From Ophiosphaerella korrae (Eukaryota; Ascomycota; Dothideomycetes; Pleosporales; Phaeosphaeriaceae), in contig JALNQF010000048.1 in assembly GCA_028456385.1 (NCBI GenBank), positions 186,001-250,000 of the forward strand: a stretch of 64,000 nucleotides of DNA, written 5' to 3'. Each line of letters begins with the position of its first letter. The first letter of the stretch is position 1. This document shows, one piece after another, positions 53,996-64,000 of this stretch. The translations under genes were made by a program, and so were the position numbers. The notes under the pieces were generated by a model, which saw only the letters and a list, made by a program, of their open reading frames with translations, searched no databases and had not been told where the DNA came from.

Positions 53996-56111
53996 GGTTA
54001 CTCATTTAAAAAAAAACGATGTTGAATTAGAGTGTCTTTGATCGGGAAAGCATTTTAAAAATCCAGGTTCGGTAATTTGTAGTATAGTGAACGATTATCT
54101 GATCTCCATTAATTATGGCGTATACTTTTAGTGGTAGTGTTGGTTGAGATTTCGTCAAGACACACGCTCGGTACCAACAAAAATGCGCAAGCCTTGCGAA
54201 GATGTTGCGTCCTGTTTCTTGAATCTGAGATTGCAATATCAATCATAGTTACTATCAAAGCTACCGTGCATGTGAGTCAACGAATCGGGATTCTTTTGAC
54301 TGTGCCTTGCATTTGCATAGGCGCTAATCCAAAGGGGGCAAAACGAGGCTGAGTAAATGTCTGATGCCGCAACAACATCAACCAACATCCCCATCGTCTA
54401 AGACATGACGGATAGTCTGAGAGTTTTCTCCATATCAAGCGTTGGTGAACAGTACTTCATAGTATTCCACGAAAGAATTTAATTCCCGTATTGTATACGA
54501 ACGGAGAATAAATACTATGAAGTCATGGGGCGCAGGTTCGCAAATATGAAACCCTGAGGCAAAGGCTGACACTGGGCGGAGTTAACCTAGCGTCCTAAGC
54601 ACCGCCTCTTCTTGCTGGACGCCTCAATCATGCATTCATGCAAACACCGACTCTTTTCTAATAAGCAGCAAGTCCACAGGTATATCATGAGTTCTTTTCC
54701 TCGTATGACTTTACTAACCAGTATTCATACCTTCTTCCTCCGGCTGTCTTGTTTTGTTGTCCAAGACAAGATTACTTAACTAAAAGTCTTCTAATACGTT
54801 CGCTTTACACACAGGCTGAGATCAAACTGGTATCAATACCTCGACATCAGTAACAATATTTCTAGCACAGCTCAATATTACAGATGTGAAATATTTCCAT
54901 AGGTAGCATTTGATCGCATACAAAAGGGACATGAGATGAAAGTGATATCAGAATCATGTAATGGCGTTGCTGCATATTATGGTGTTGAAAGAAAAGAGTA
55001 GTTGACTTTTACCATCTAATCGTATGTGCAAACCTTCTCCTACGGCTTGCTTAAATTGAAAGATACTTTAGTTTCTAGTGATGCCAGGTAGTCTTCAAAT
55101 CCAATAAGCAATACTAGATCGCTCAATATGTGGACATGGAGACTAGCGAGGGAAGACGATGTCAACCAAATTTCTGTAAGCTTCATGTCGAGTATAATCA
55201 CATGATACTTTAAGGATAGCCTTATTGTAGACCCTAGGTGCTTCTGAGATCACTAGTGCGAGTTTTCAGCATAGAGTCGACTTTGCATACCCACGTTCGA
55301 CTGGAACCACGTGCAATTAATGCTATGAGTTAAGTCACCCAATCAATCATGTTCTTGGCCTCAATGCTGAAAAGATTTGGTAACCGCGCCTTGAACATAC
55401 ATACCCGAGTCGGTTTTGGCTGGAGTGGGGTCTCAGAGGCCGATAATGATGGGCATGTAAGACGGCAACAATGCAGCCAAGCTGTGGCACAGTACGCAGT
55501 GAGGTGGCACAGTTGCATGGAGTTGGTGTGGCAATGAAGTCACCCAAGTGGAATGAGCCTTGATTTTTGGCTTTGTTAGTCCAGAAATACCCTTCTCACT
55601 CAAGGTTTTCCTTCTTTCACAACGGTTGAACCATAAATCTTCGTAGTCGGATCCGCCAAGTCCACCTACTCAATAGACATCAGATTTCCTTTCTCAACAA
55701 TATCTAATATGTCGGCCCCCAGTCGTTTTATCAGTATGCGTCTTGAATCTAAGCATGCTACGAATATTCCGCTAAGATGCATGTTTAGAAGATCAATCTA
55801 CGAACCTGTATAGTTACAAACCCAGCGTTGGCGTAACCTTTTTCGGGCTTGCAACGTACAAATTCATTATCATTGTCCATATAATGTTGTTCATAAGTCA
55901 TCGGATGCTTTACCTCTGGGGGTTTTATCTTGGTCTATCCAGTGCGTAATTGCTGATATCCACATAGATCCATGACTAACATTCCGCAGTGGAAGTGGCA
56001 GGACTTGTAGCTCGAGCCGTATTGATATTCCATCCCTCGAATTTCGATGCATTTTATTTTAGCTACTTTGCATTTCTGTATGAGTTTTGAGGCTCTTTCA
56101 TTCCCATAACA
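53934..56111. other. Intergenic, nothing recognised
   Basis: About 2.2 kb without a recognisable gene; short frames on both strands. It contains a small hairpin at 54454-54523. Confidence 0.45.
54454..54523. repeat. 13-bp inverted repeat, 70-nt span
   Basis: acttcatagtatt at 54454-54466 and aatactatgaagt at 54511-54523 are exact reverse complements with a 44-nt loop. It could be a tiny MITE remnant or the ends of a lost element. Confidence 0.6.
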
Positions 56112-56749
56112 ATGGCACTGACGCCGTCGAACAGATTGGCTCCTTCATTCATAGCTATAGGATGCTATTCCACCTTTAGCCGAATATTGTGGTGGGTTAC
56201 ACCACCCAATAGGCATAGATGGCGTGTACTTTGGTGTCTCAGTCGTTGTGTCGCCAGGCTCTTAGTCCTCTTCGACATGTGCGGCGCCGCTCTTCAACTA
56301 TTTGGGGCAATCATCTGTGCAGCCCCAGACAAGACCCCACAAGAATTAACAACTGCACTCACGGCGATAGAATCTGGGCTAACTCTGCAGTTGGTAACCC
56401 TTGTAACATTCGTCGTTCTCAGCATACGATTCCTGGTTGTCAGCTCGAACTGCGTGCAAGGATCCTTACCTACGCACTACACATTACACCTAGAATCAAA
56501 CTGGCAATCACTCATCATTGTGGTTATCCTAGCTACCGCAGCTATTATTGTAATGATAAACCCTAAGATAGTCGTATACACAGTCACTGACAAGACACTC
56601 AGACACGCACCCTGTTTCGCATAGCGGAAGTCTTCACCTCTTTAGACCAATCGAGTTATCTTGTGACTAATGAATGGCCATTATGGGTATTTGATGCTGT
56701 TCCTATGCTAGGTATCCGTCCGTGTTTTCGTCATCTAGACGACAGCTAA
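56112..56749 (+). pseudogene. RTA1-like lipid-translocating membrane protein, truncated and frameshifted
   Basis: The RTA1 family has seven transmembrane segments and confers resistance to membrane-active compounds. Here LAPSFIAIGCYSTFSRILWW corresponds to an internal helix, followed by RFVTLLFVIFD-like ARLLVLFDMCGAALQLFGAI, QLVTLVTFVVLSIRFLVVS and IIVVILATAAIIVMI. After a frame change near 56,605 the typical IAEVF...NEWPLWVFDAVPML continues to a stop at 56749. The first two or three helices are absent, so the gene is 5'-truncated as well. Confidence 0.7.
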
Positions 56750-57386
56750 TTAGTCTTCAGGAATCTTCATTTTGTTTGCTATTAGGTCGCCCGGCACATA
56801 CCTGCCTACTGAGTTCATCGGCTTTTCTATTAAAAAGCTTAAATTGCAGGATCGGTTTAACGAAGCGCAGGATAATTTTCACGCGGCCGAGCTGACGGGG
56901 CTAACAGGGCTAGTGCAGCAGAAACATGTGTAGATCGCATGAATGCCTCGTAGTCATTCAGGCACTCAAACACCAGAATATATAAACAGAATATTTCACT
57001 ACTTTCAGTGTACCGCTCAAGGTGTCAGCCTGATATGTGTGTATAGAGTATCTCCCTTCGCAAAACTTGATCATTATAATTATTTTCGAACGTGGCGAAT
57101 CGTTTCCTTTTGGTGCAAATCGTTTCTTCGTAACCTCCATCAGGATCAGTACCATTCTTTCTAATTACCACGCAGGCTCTAATGATTAGGTGGCTCACAT
57201 GGTTCCGAAGCCTACCCTGTCGCCTAACATTAGGCAACCTGACTTACATTGCAGACAGCACCAAAGTCGCGGTAGGATAGCCTGAATATATATAAACACC
57301 ATCCCCAACTAAGATAAACATATTCAGTCACGGAAAAACACACCTTGCGCGGACGTCACCCACGCTTGTTTTGAAATTTTGACCCG
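56750..57386. other. Intergenic, nothing recognised
   Basis: No gene or repeat identified. Confidence 0.45.
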
Positions 57387-58844
57387 ATGGCGGCTCCTCA
57401 TGGCTCTCCGCGCGGTATCCAGGATCTACCATCGGAGCTTTTCGAGCCAATTCTCCACGATATTATCTTAGTTTGTGGATTGTCGCGGGGACTAAGGCTA
57501 AGACTTGTCAATCGTATGTCGCAACTCCAATGCTCGACTACATGTATTTCCAAGATTCAGGGTTCTTTGCCGAGCAAGTTCTCAACGTTCTTTTTTTATA
57601 TAAAATGTTAGACAAGACATTAACTTCTGAAGTATCTGATCGATGAAAACCCAAGCTAAAGCAACCACCATATCCCTATGTAGTGTCCTACGTGGAATAT
57701 CGTGTGACACACGAGCCTTCAAGCGGAAATCCTATGATAGATATTACGTATCCGTAAGGTTGCCGAGAAGTCAGCACCTAAACCAGAAGCGATTCAGCAC
57801 TGTATCAAGTCTTTGTGCACTCTGGCACTCCTGAAGCTAAAATGCATTTTTGTGGAACCACAGATCCAAATAACTTACAGCAACGCCGAGAGCACGTTAC
57901 TCTTAAATACAGCAGCCTACATGAATTGTCCCCATAGTATTGTGGGTTTGCCTTGGCACCAGACTGAATCTCAATTATTTGGATCGTGTTTCGACCTGAG
58001 TATAAAATATGGATCAAAGGAGATGATTGAACACTATCTTGAAGTAAGATACCCCCATAGGCCCAACCACGATGATTGAATGATGGCATTGCGTACGGCC
58101 GCACAGCATGGACGAGCCGATATAGTTCCTTTCCTTTTCCCATGGGATATTGAACGTCGCCCCTGGCTTTTTGACCCAGACGATATACCCCCAAATGAGA
58201 CGACAATGTTGTCAGGGTCGTTATTCACCCCAAGTCCTGAGGTTTGGGATTATATTGTCGATGTGTATCGGCGATATGAATCGCCTATGAGAAACAAGTG
58301 GAACAAATGTCTGCTGCAAGAATGCGCTAGGAGCGGCTGGTATGACATGGCGGAGCATCTTCGTAAGAATGCCAGATGCTCCGATGGGACGCCATGGAGG
58401 CCAAAAAGCGACGGGAAGGCTCTGGTTTTGGCAGCGGAGTATGGCAACTCCAATATTGCCCGGCTGTTGCTTGAACATGGAGCCAAGGTCTCATACCAAG
58501 TGATGTGTGCGGCAGCATCGAGTGGTAGCTTAGAGACTATTCAGCTACTACTCACCCAGGACCCCGATATTACCGGAGCCACTGTCACTGCCGCCCGAGG
58601 GGGCTACGGAGACATTGTAGAGCTGTTACTAAAGCACGACGCGGACCCGAACGAAGACGACAAAGAACTCCCTGCAATTGATCATGCGATTCTTGCTAAA
58701 CGCTTAGCCATGTTCAGTTACTTAGTGCAGCATGGCGCAAAGGCTCCTACACCTGAGATGAAGGAAGTGTTGGTGAGAAAGACGGGAGAAAAAAGAGTAA
58801 AGTCAATGCTTTCATTGTTGGACTCAGAGAACGTTTCGACGTAG
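57387..58844 (+). pseudogene. Ankyrin-repeat protein with F-box-like start, disrupted
   Basis: Starts MAAPHGSPRGIQDLPSELFE, an F-box-like N-terminus (DLPSELFEPILHDIILVCGL) followed by LRLRLVN, then breaks frame. The frame opens again at 57813 and runs to 58844, interrupted only by TGA at 58077-58079. Downstream of it are MMALRTAAQHGRADIVPFLF, then ankyrin units: KALVLAAEYGNSNIARLLLE, VMCAAASSGSLETIQLLLT, VTAARGGYGDIVELLLKHDA and AIDHAILAKRLAMFSYLVQH. Large fungal families of this build are common. The 254-codon C-terminal part remains open and could be translated from its own ATG at 58080, so a shorter functional protein cannot be excluded. Confidence 0.65.
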
Positions 58845-59142
58845 ATGACATGAAAGAGCGCTGCAACTATTTTTCAATAGTACGACAGATGACAATGCAC
58901 CTATTCTCTGCTCAATTCATTTGATACCCATATGGCAGTGCGCTGAACTTTCTATTCGGCCCAATAGTCTCCTTCGGTTACTTGAGTTGAGCATGAGATT
59001 CAATGAGCCTTCGCCATGACTCTCCATATCTCCTGTTTGCCAGCGCTTCCGTGATCTAGAACAAACCTTTCTGACTTGTAAGTTGTGTTCTGTCGTTCTT
59101 CTACATATCGTTACACCCAGTCATGCCTGAAACCAGCAGGGT

Positions 59143-60259
59143 TTACATTGCTTCAATTTTCTCGACCCGAGTCAAAATTTCTTCCTTCCATTTCTTATAG
59201 TCATTTCGTCGACGCTCGCCCAGATAATCGGTAGCGTCCTGCATCATGGTACCCAGACCGATATAATCGCCCCCATTGACCCTAGTCGTTATACTCTCTC
59301 CGTTGCTTGGGCGATTGGTACCATCAGTGTATTCCACACCCTCCATGGCTTCCGTATCGTCCTGTGGCACAATATTCATGAACCATTCCATCTGCAGCCA
59401 ACCCTCAGTTTTCGCCATGGGCATTAGGTCTTCGATTTCGAGTGCAAGCTCCTCGTATCTGATATCCCGGCCGGCAGGTAGCTCAAGAATTGTACTGACT
59501 ACCATTTCCCGCCACTCATTGTATTGCTCGGGTGTGACATCGGTATCCCTCATCTTTGCGAATACATAGAGAAATACAACAGATATCAGGCCGAGGATGC
59601 GTGCGTTCGTGACGTTGGCAGATGCTGCCTGTGACGCGGCATCTCGTGGTCGCTTACTTGGTGTCTGCACCGTACTTGCTATTGCCATGCGTTCAAGCAA
59701 GGGCCGAATCGATTCTACACCCGCAAAAATGTGTGGCGCAGCATTCGGGAATTGAAATGCCTTTAGAAGGCTACGTATAACGGTCATGACCCAATCTGGT
59801 ACTTCGCCAGTTGTGCCATTTGTTTTCTTCGTGCTTCGTGGAGTCTTGGGCGTTCCTCTTTGAGAGTTAGATGCCGCTGTGGCTTTTTTGCTGGGTGTTT
59901 GGGGCTCTCTTAAAGCTTCAGGGGCTGGTAGCACGCTGCTCAAATAACTGTACAACTTCTTATAGACCCGAGGTGGACATGGTGGGCGGGAGACGATAGT
60001 CGGGAGGTTGAAGCGCTTCTTAGACCTGCATGATTAGCCTAGCGCTCTAATCTGACCAAATTCTATGATCGTACCTCTCGCAGGCTAGCTGAGCACATGC
60101 GTATGGTCGCGCTATCTCTTCATCAGGTTTGAGGGAATGCGCAATGCCGCGCGAGCGGGCGAGTAGCGAAACAGCTAATTCAATCAGCTCTGGCGGTAGA
60201 GGTCCATTCAAGGCTGGAATAAGCCCAGTTAATGCTTGCTCAACACTTGATCTGCTCAT
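59143..60259 (-). CDS. ORC6: Origin recognition complex subunit 6, 355 aa
   Basis: ORC subunit required for replication licensing, nuclear. Exons 60075-60259 and 59143-60025 join in frame across a 49-nt intron (GTACGA...CAG). The start at 60259 (MSRSSVEQALTGLIPALNGP) is preferred to the upstream ATG at 60301. The N-terminal cyclin-like box reads PLPPELIELAVSLLARSRGI and PYACAQLACERSKKRFNLP across the junction, followed by VYKKLYSYLSSVLPAP. The middle is basic and Ser/Thr-Pro rich (TPSKKATAASNSQRGTPKTP), usual for CDK-regulated ORC6. The C-terminal part has MTVIRSLLKAF and ends with a short coiled segment (YKKWKEEILTRVEKIEAM). The size agrees with fungal ORC6. Confidence 0.85.
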
Positions 60260-60301
60260 TGCGGAGCATATGGATAAACACAAGCGATGACGATGCATCA
60301 A

Positions 60302-61259
60302 AGTTCAAGCGCGTCGCGTGTCGACCTCGATCTCACGTGCGCGCTAAACCTGATTTGCTGTACTAGGAATGGATAAGAGGTACCAGAACAGGAAACTATG
60401 CAAATGGTATTGATTACGTTGGGTGTACTGACAGGTGACTGTATGTTGTACCTATATCATGTCACTACGTGATGGATATCGTTCGTGCCACATATTCTCC
60501 AAGAGCACCTACACACTGTGGCACCCGGCGCACGGCGGCGTCAATGCTAAGGCTGCTTCACTAGTGCATTGGACCGAAGACGCGTTGAAGAGGTGACAAG
60601 TCTAGGGCCTGAAATTTTTTAGTGCGTCTGGGCTAGTACAAACCTGTACCAATCCGCCAGATTAGTCTTCTGTGCAAACATGGCCTACCAGCGGTAGCAT
60701 AGCATGTCCAAGGGAATTTTGGGGTCTCATATTCTTGGGGAGCCGTGGTAGGGAATACCACACTAAAAACAACATGTTGTGAGTTATGCTTCACGCCATG
60801 GTAGAAAGAGTGCTCTCCTTAGCCATATGAGAATCACTTCACCCCCAATCTTGGTTGCTCTTTTTGAATATTCTAACACGTCCTTGTCGAAGGCTAGAAA
60901 GTATATGTAAAGGAGAGACGCATACTCTTACTCTAGTAGAGCATCCAACACTAATAGTTACGATAAAAATATTGAAAATAATCTTACCATGGCAAGGGTT
61001 GCTACTCACTGTCCTCACAGAGTCGTTATCTGTCCCATATCACAAACTTACTTTTGTACAACTGATGCTAGCTCTAGAAGTTACAATTTACCAGAAATCC
61101 CAGCGACCACCCCACTCCTATCTATGCAAGAACCTCGAAATAACAACCAAAAATAATCATTTAACCCCACCCATGCCAAAAGATTCTCGCAATGCCCCAT
61201 CGCAACATATACCTATTTACAACCCCATTCCCAAACCCCCACTCCCAACCCTCGCACGC
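60302..61259. other. Intergenic, nothing recognised
   Basis: The 206-codon + strand frame at 60855-61475 runs into the SET gene antisense and has biased composition, so it is not called. The rest has no gene. Confidence 0.45.
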
Positions 61260-62595
61260 TCACACCCTCAACTTCCAACTCCAATGCTTCCTTACCCCCT
61301 TCAACATCTCCTCCCAAATCCTCAAATTCTTCGACCACCGCCCATCCTTCAACAACACCGCCACCCTCGCCTTCTCCGCATACTCCCTTGCGCTCTCCTC
61401 GTCCCCAACGGCATTATACGCCAGCGCCGCAAATCCGTACGGAATGTCCAGAAAGCCCTCCAGCCCCTCGTCTAGGTGCACCTGGATCAGCTGCTCGGCC
61501 AGCGCCGGCGATCCCTCCGATGTCGCGGACCAGTCGTTGAGCTGAGCTTGCAGCGCGCCGATGTAGGAGAGCGTCGTGTCAGATGTGGGGTCGGTGCAGC
61601 GTGCGCACATGCAGGTGAAGTGGAAGGATTCTAGGTGGTCTTGCCGGGTTTTGTGGGGCTCGAGGGGTGACGTGTCTGGCTAGTCAGTGAAATGATCTGA
61701 AGGTGTTGTGATGGGAAGATGTACATGAGATTGTTATTTCTTCATCTTCGGCGATGGGCCGGGTCACGTGCACGGTGTGTGTGAGCAAGTCGGGGTCGAT
61801 GGCGTATTGGGCGCTAGGAAGTTATTAGGTTTCGTTGGCAATGGTAGACGGGGTGGCTTACTTTGGATCACAGGCATGGTTAAATCGCGATGTTTCGGGG
61901 AATAGGGCGAGATGATTTACGCCCGCAATGTGGATTTGGAATGTGTTTGCCTTGACGATGTCTTGCACCCTGACTCTTTCGTCCCCGATTACATAGGCTA
62001 AGGACAGGAATTCGTTTTTCGTCTTGTCGGGTAATTGCTCGACGGCGAAGCGCCACCATCGTTCGCGCTCAAGGGTACCGAATTCCATTTCCAGAAGAGC
62101 AAGGAACACGGGCGTGTATGATGTTACGCGATCTTTGAACTTGAGTGGTTTGGAGGCGAGCATGCCGATACCTTTGTTGGGAATGGAAGTCGCACGCCAT
62201 GTGCTGGAGAAGGTGTTGATGTTTTCCATTTGGAGGATTGATGGATCACTGAAGCCAGGGAGGGTAGCAAATTCAGAGGCTACTTTGGGTGAAGTGAATA
62301 GTGTTATGCCTCTTCCGTTGGCAAATGAAGTCGATGTGTATACGCAGAGCTTGTCGTTGATGCTTGGAAGTACATCTGTGCATATTGGAGGGTATGACCA
62401 GGGTGCATAATCCTTCTCTTTTGTGTGAATCGCAGACGCGTACTCTTTCCCACGATTCCCTGATGAGTATATATCATTTGTGCGAAGTGGATACTCATGC
62501 CAACATTGCTGGTCTAAAAGGGTGTGTGCATTGACCCAAGGCAGGGTTACGACGATTGGGAGTAAAGAAAGTTTGTAATAATACATTTCATGCAC
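61260..62595 (-). CDS. SET-domain protein with N-terminal signal sequence, 412 aa
   Basis: Exons 61862-62595, 61725-61813 and 61260-61675 join in frame with introns of 48-49 nt. The N-terminus (YYYKLSLLPIVVTLPWVNAH) looks like a signal peptide or anchor, as in a known fungal group of secretory SET proteins. The SET domain runs from about 125 with NKGIGMLASKPLKFKDRVTS to the SAM-binding RFNHACDPN across intron 1 and EDEEITISYTSPLEP across intron 2, followed by the post-SET-like FTCMCARCTD. The C-terminal part is helical (EGLEGFLDIPYGFAALAYNA, TPR-like). It would be a lysine methyltransferase if active; substrate and compartment are unknown. Confidence 0.82.
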
Positions 62596-62977
62596 GTATT
62601 GAGGACAAAGTATGTTGTTGGAGATGGTGTTAGGATTATGTCAATAACACATTGCAGGTTGCAGACATTTCAACTTGCCGCCATGGCATTTGGCAGTGCT
62701 GAAACGGAGGATGTCGCGAGACGCCAAACATGGCTTGCCAAGCAACCTGCTTAGTAAGGGGTTTGATCAATCTTCCGCCAAACGTTTTCAATTTCTGTAG
62801 TAAAAAAATGGGTATTTTTAACTTCATATACTAACCTAAACACCTTTCAATGCTATCTTGACAAACTAAAGCCTCCAGAAGTTCAGGCGCATCCAGTGTT
62901 AGCGATCGGGGCCATGACAATTCCGGACTGGAACAAGATGGGGAGAATACAGATACATCTGCTATGCCGAAAATTGA
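62596..62977. other. Intergenic between the SET gene and KRR1
   Basis: No supported gene. A 63-codon minus-strand frame is regarded as chance. The segment carries the 3' region of KRR1 and the promoter side of the SET gene. Confidence 0.45.
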
Positions 62978-63964
<987 letters not shown>

Positions 63965-64000
63965 TCAGCATACGTTTTTTCATGCGCGCAGGCCTGCAAG

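Noticed and set aside
60855..61475. 206-codon + strand ORF
   Set aside because: Its second half is antisense to the well-supported SET gene and is Pro/Leu biased; no domain.

Overview
This is genomic DNA of a filamentous ascomycete (Pezizomycotina, probably Dothideomycetes; Pleosporales is my best guess). The signs are short GT-AG introns of about 45-90 nt with CTRAY branch sites, a Zn(II)2Cys6 regulator, HET-domain and NLR-type genes, pogo-like and Ty1/copia transposons, and many C-to-T or G-to-A nonsense changes (CAG to TAG, TGG to TGA) typical of repeat-induced point mutation. No tRNA, rRNA or CRISPR was found. Exon models were built by eye from ORFs, splice signals and family knowledge.

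The window alternates between two compartments. Positions 1-35,900 are accessory: a Zn2Cys6 factor cut by the left edge, a broken NLR (hydrolase/NB-ARC/TPR), three small cysteine-rich secreted proteins, a pogo-like element directly abutting a second, internally deleted one, MITEs, four glycine-rich ORFs around an intronless sedolisin protease, a decayed ABCC transporter with a 22-nt poly-G tract, a decayed HET gene and a decayed secreted-protein gene. Positions 35,938-44,343 are core: a bicovalent FAD oxidase, queuosine salvage protein QNG1, SUMO E1 subunit UBA2, mitochondrial 3-oxoacyl-ACP reductase, elongin C and a conserved hypothetical, all intact. Positions 44,700-58,850 are accessory again: a copia relic, a HET fragment, a co-decayed divergent PAD1/FDC1 pair, a possible GPI-anchored protein, an RTA1 fragment and a broken ankyrin gene. 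Positions 59,143-64,000 return to core genes: ORC6, a SET-domain protein and KRR1 (cut by the right edge).

The best candidate for something undescribed is the secreted trio at 3.6, 10.1 and 30.6 kb. Their sequences are very different, but they share a six-cysteine frame, C-x19-21-C-x15-16-C-x-C-x7-10-C-x32-34-C-x-R-(hydrophobic)-stop. They also share one phase-2 intron that splits the Asn codon four residues after the second Cys of the CxC motif. I read this as an effector-like family in a transposon-rich, RIP-affected neighbourhood.
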